Below, one piece after another: positions 5,170 to 5,224 of a stretch of 5,224 nucleotides of DNA. The stretch's first letter is position 1; each line of letters starts with the position of its first letter. The notes under the pieces are model-generated. The model searched no databases. It was not told the DNA's origin and saw only the letters and a program-made list of their open reading frames with translations. The translations under genes and the position numbers were made by a program. This stretch comes from Methanosarcinaceae archaeon (GTDB taxonomy: Archaea; Halobacteriota; Methanosarcinia; Methanosarcinales; Methanosarcinaceae): the NCBI GenBank assembly GCA_028690255.1, contig JAQVBP010000139.1, forward strand, positions 2,342-7,565. The letters are read 5' to 3'.

Positions 5170-5224
5170 AAATATTACCTCTTTTTCCAGGTATTTTTCA
5201 GGGTATTTTTCCAGATTATCCTTT
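5170..5224 (-). other. In-frame open sequence upstream of the amidohydrolase, possibly the tail of a second copy
   Basis: On the - strand this stretch has no stop in the amidohydrolase frame and reads KDNLEKYPEKYLEKEVIF. It contains three imperfect 12-nt units (5214-5179): CTGGAAAAATAC, CCTGAAAAATAC and CTGGAAAAAGAG. Its PEKYL-x(2)-E segment resembles the C-terminal tail of the downstream amidohydrolase (NSPEKYLNRELFS). It may be the 3' end of a neighbouring paralogue or an N-terminal extension. The window ends before this can be decided. Confidence 0.4.
5174..5181 (-). promoter_or_regulatory. Ribosome binding site for the TTG start of the amidohydrolase
   Basis: GAGGTAAT on the - strand matches the GGAGGTGAT consensus well. 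Its GAGGT core (5181-5177) lies 7 nt before the TTG at 5169. It is the reason for choosing this start over a longer, edge-truncated reading of the same frame. Confidence 0.55.

Overview
The window looks like a methanogenic archaeon, most likely in or near Methanosarcina. This rests on a CooS-type carbon monoxide dehydrogenase beside an archaeal GH15 glucoamylase-like enzyme, strong GGAGGTG-type Shine-Dalgarno sites, oligo-T termination signals and A-rich spacers with short tandem repeats. The assignment is inferred; there is no rRNA or other marker. By eye the base composition is near half G+C, which is high for Methanosarcina, so another member of the Methanosarcinales is possible.

Layout. 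(1) Positions 1-1028, + strand: the 3' part of a CooS-family gene, cut by the left edge, ending in a hairpin plus T-tracts. (2) Positions 1103-3265, + strand: a complete cytoplasmic GH15 family glucoamylase/glucodextranase-like gene. Its conserved N-terminus begins at an ATA codon behind a good Shine-Dalgarno site, and its N-terminal domain carries a low-complexity, 12-nt-repeat insertion. (3) Positions 3271-about 3390: four head-to-tail copies of a 32-bp repeat filling the gap between convergent genes. (4) Positions 3880-5169 then 3407-3859, - strand: a probable two-gene operon of an M20 amidohydrolase and a GNAT N-acetyltransferase, 20 nt apart. (5) Positions 5170-5224: sequence open in the amidohydrolase frame that resembles the C-terminal tail of the same amidohydrolase.

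Most interesting point. The CooS-like protein is not a canonical CODH. The Cys that binds the Ni,Fe C-cluster (Cys295 in C. hydrogenoformans CODH-II) is a Glu here. A second Glu sits in an Glu-Gln-Lys motif where hybrid cluster protein (HCP) has its ligand Glu494. The other visible cluster cysteines and the catalytic Lys are kept. This matches the deviant CooS-V type, which holds an Fe/S/O hybrid-like cluster and does not interconvert CO and CO2, so annotating this gene as a CO dehydrogenase would probably be wrong.

The genes do not form one obvious pathway: a deviant CODH/HCP-like redox enzyme, an alpha-glucan hydrolase (reserve glycogen or maltodextrin), and an acyl-amino-acid hydrolase/acetyltransferase pair. 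A recurring theme is short in-frame tandem duplication, with 12-nt repeats in three coding places plus the 32-bp intergenic array.
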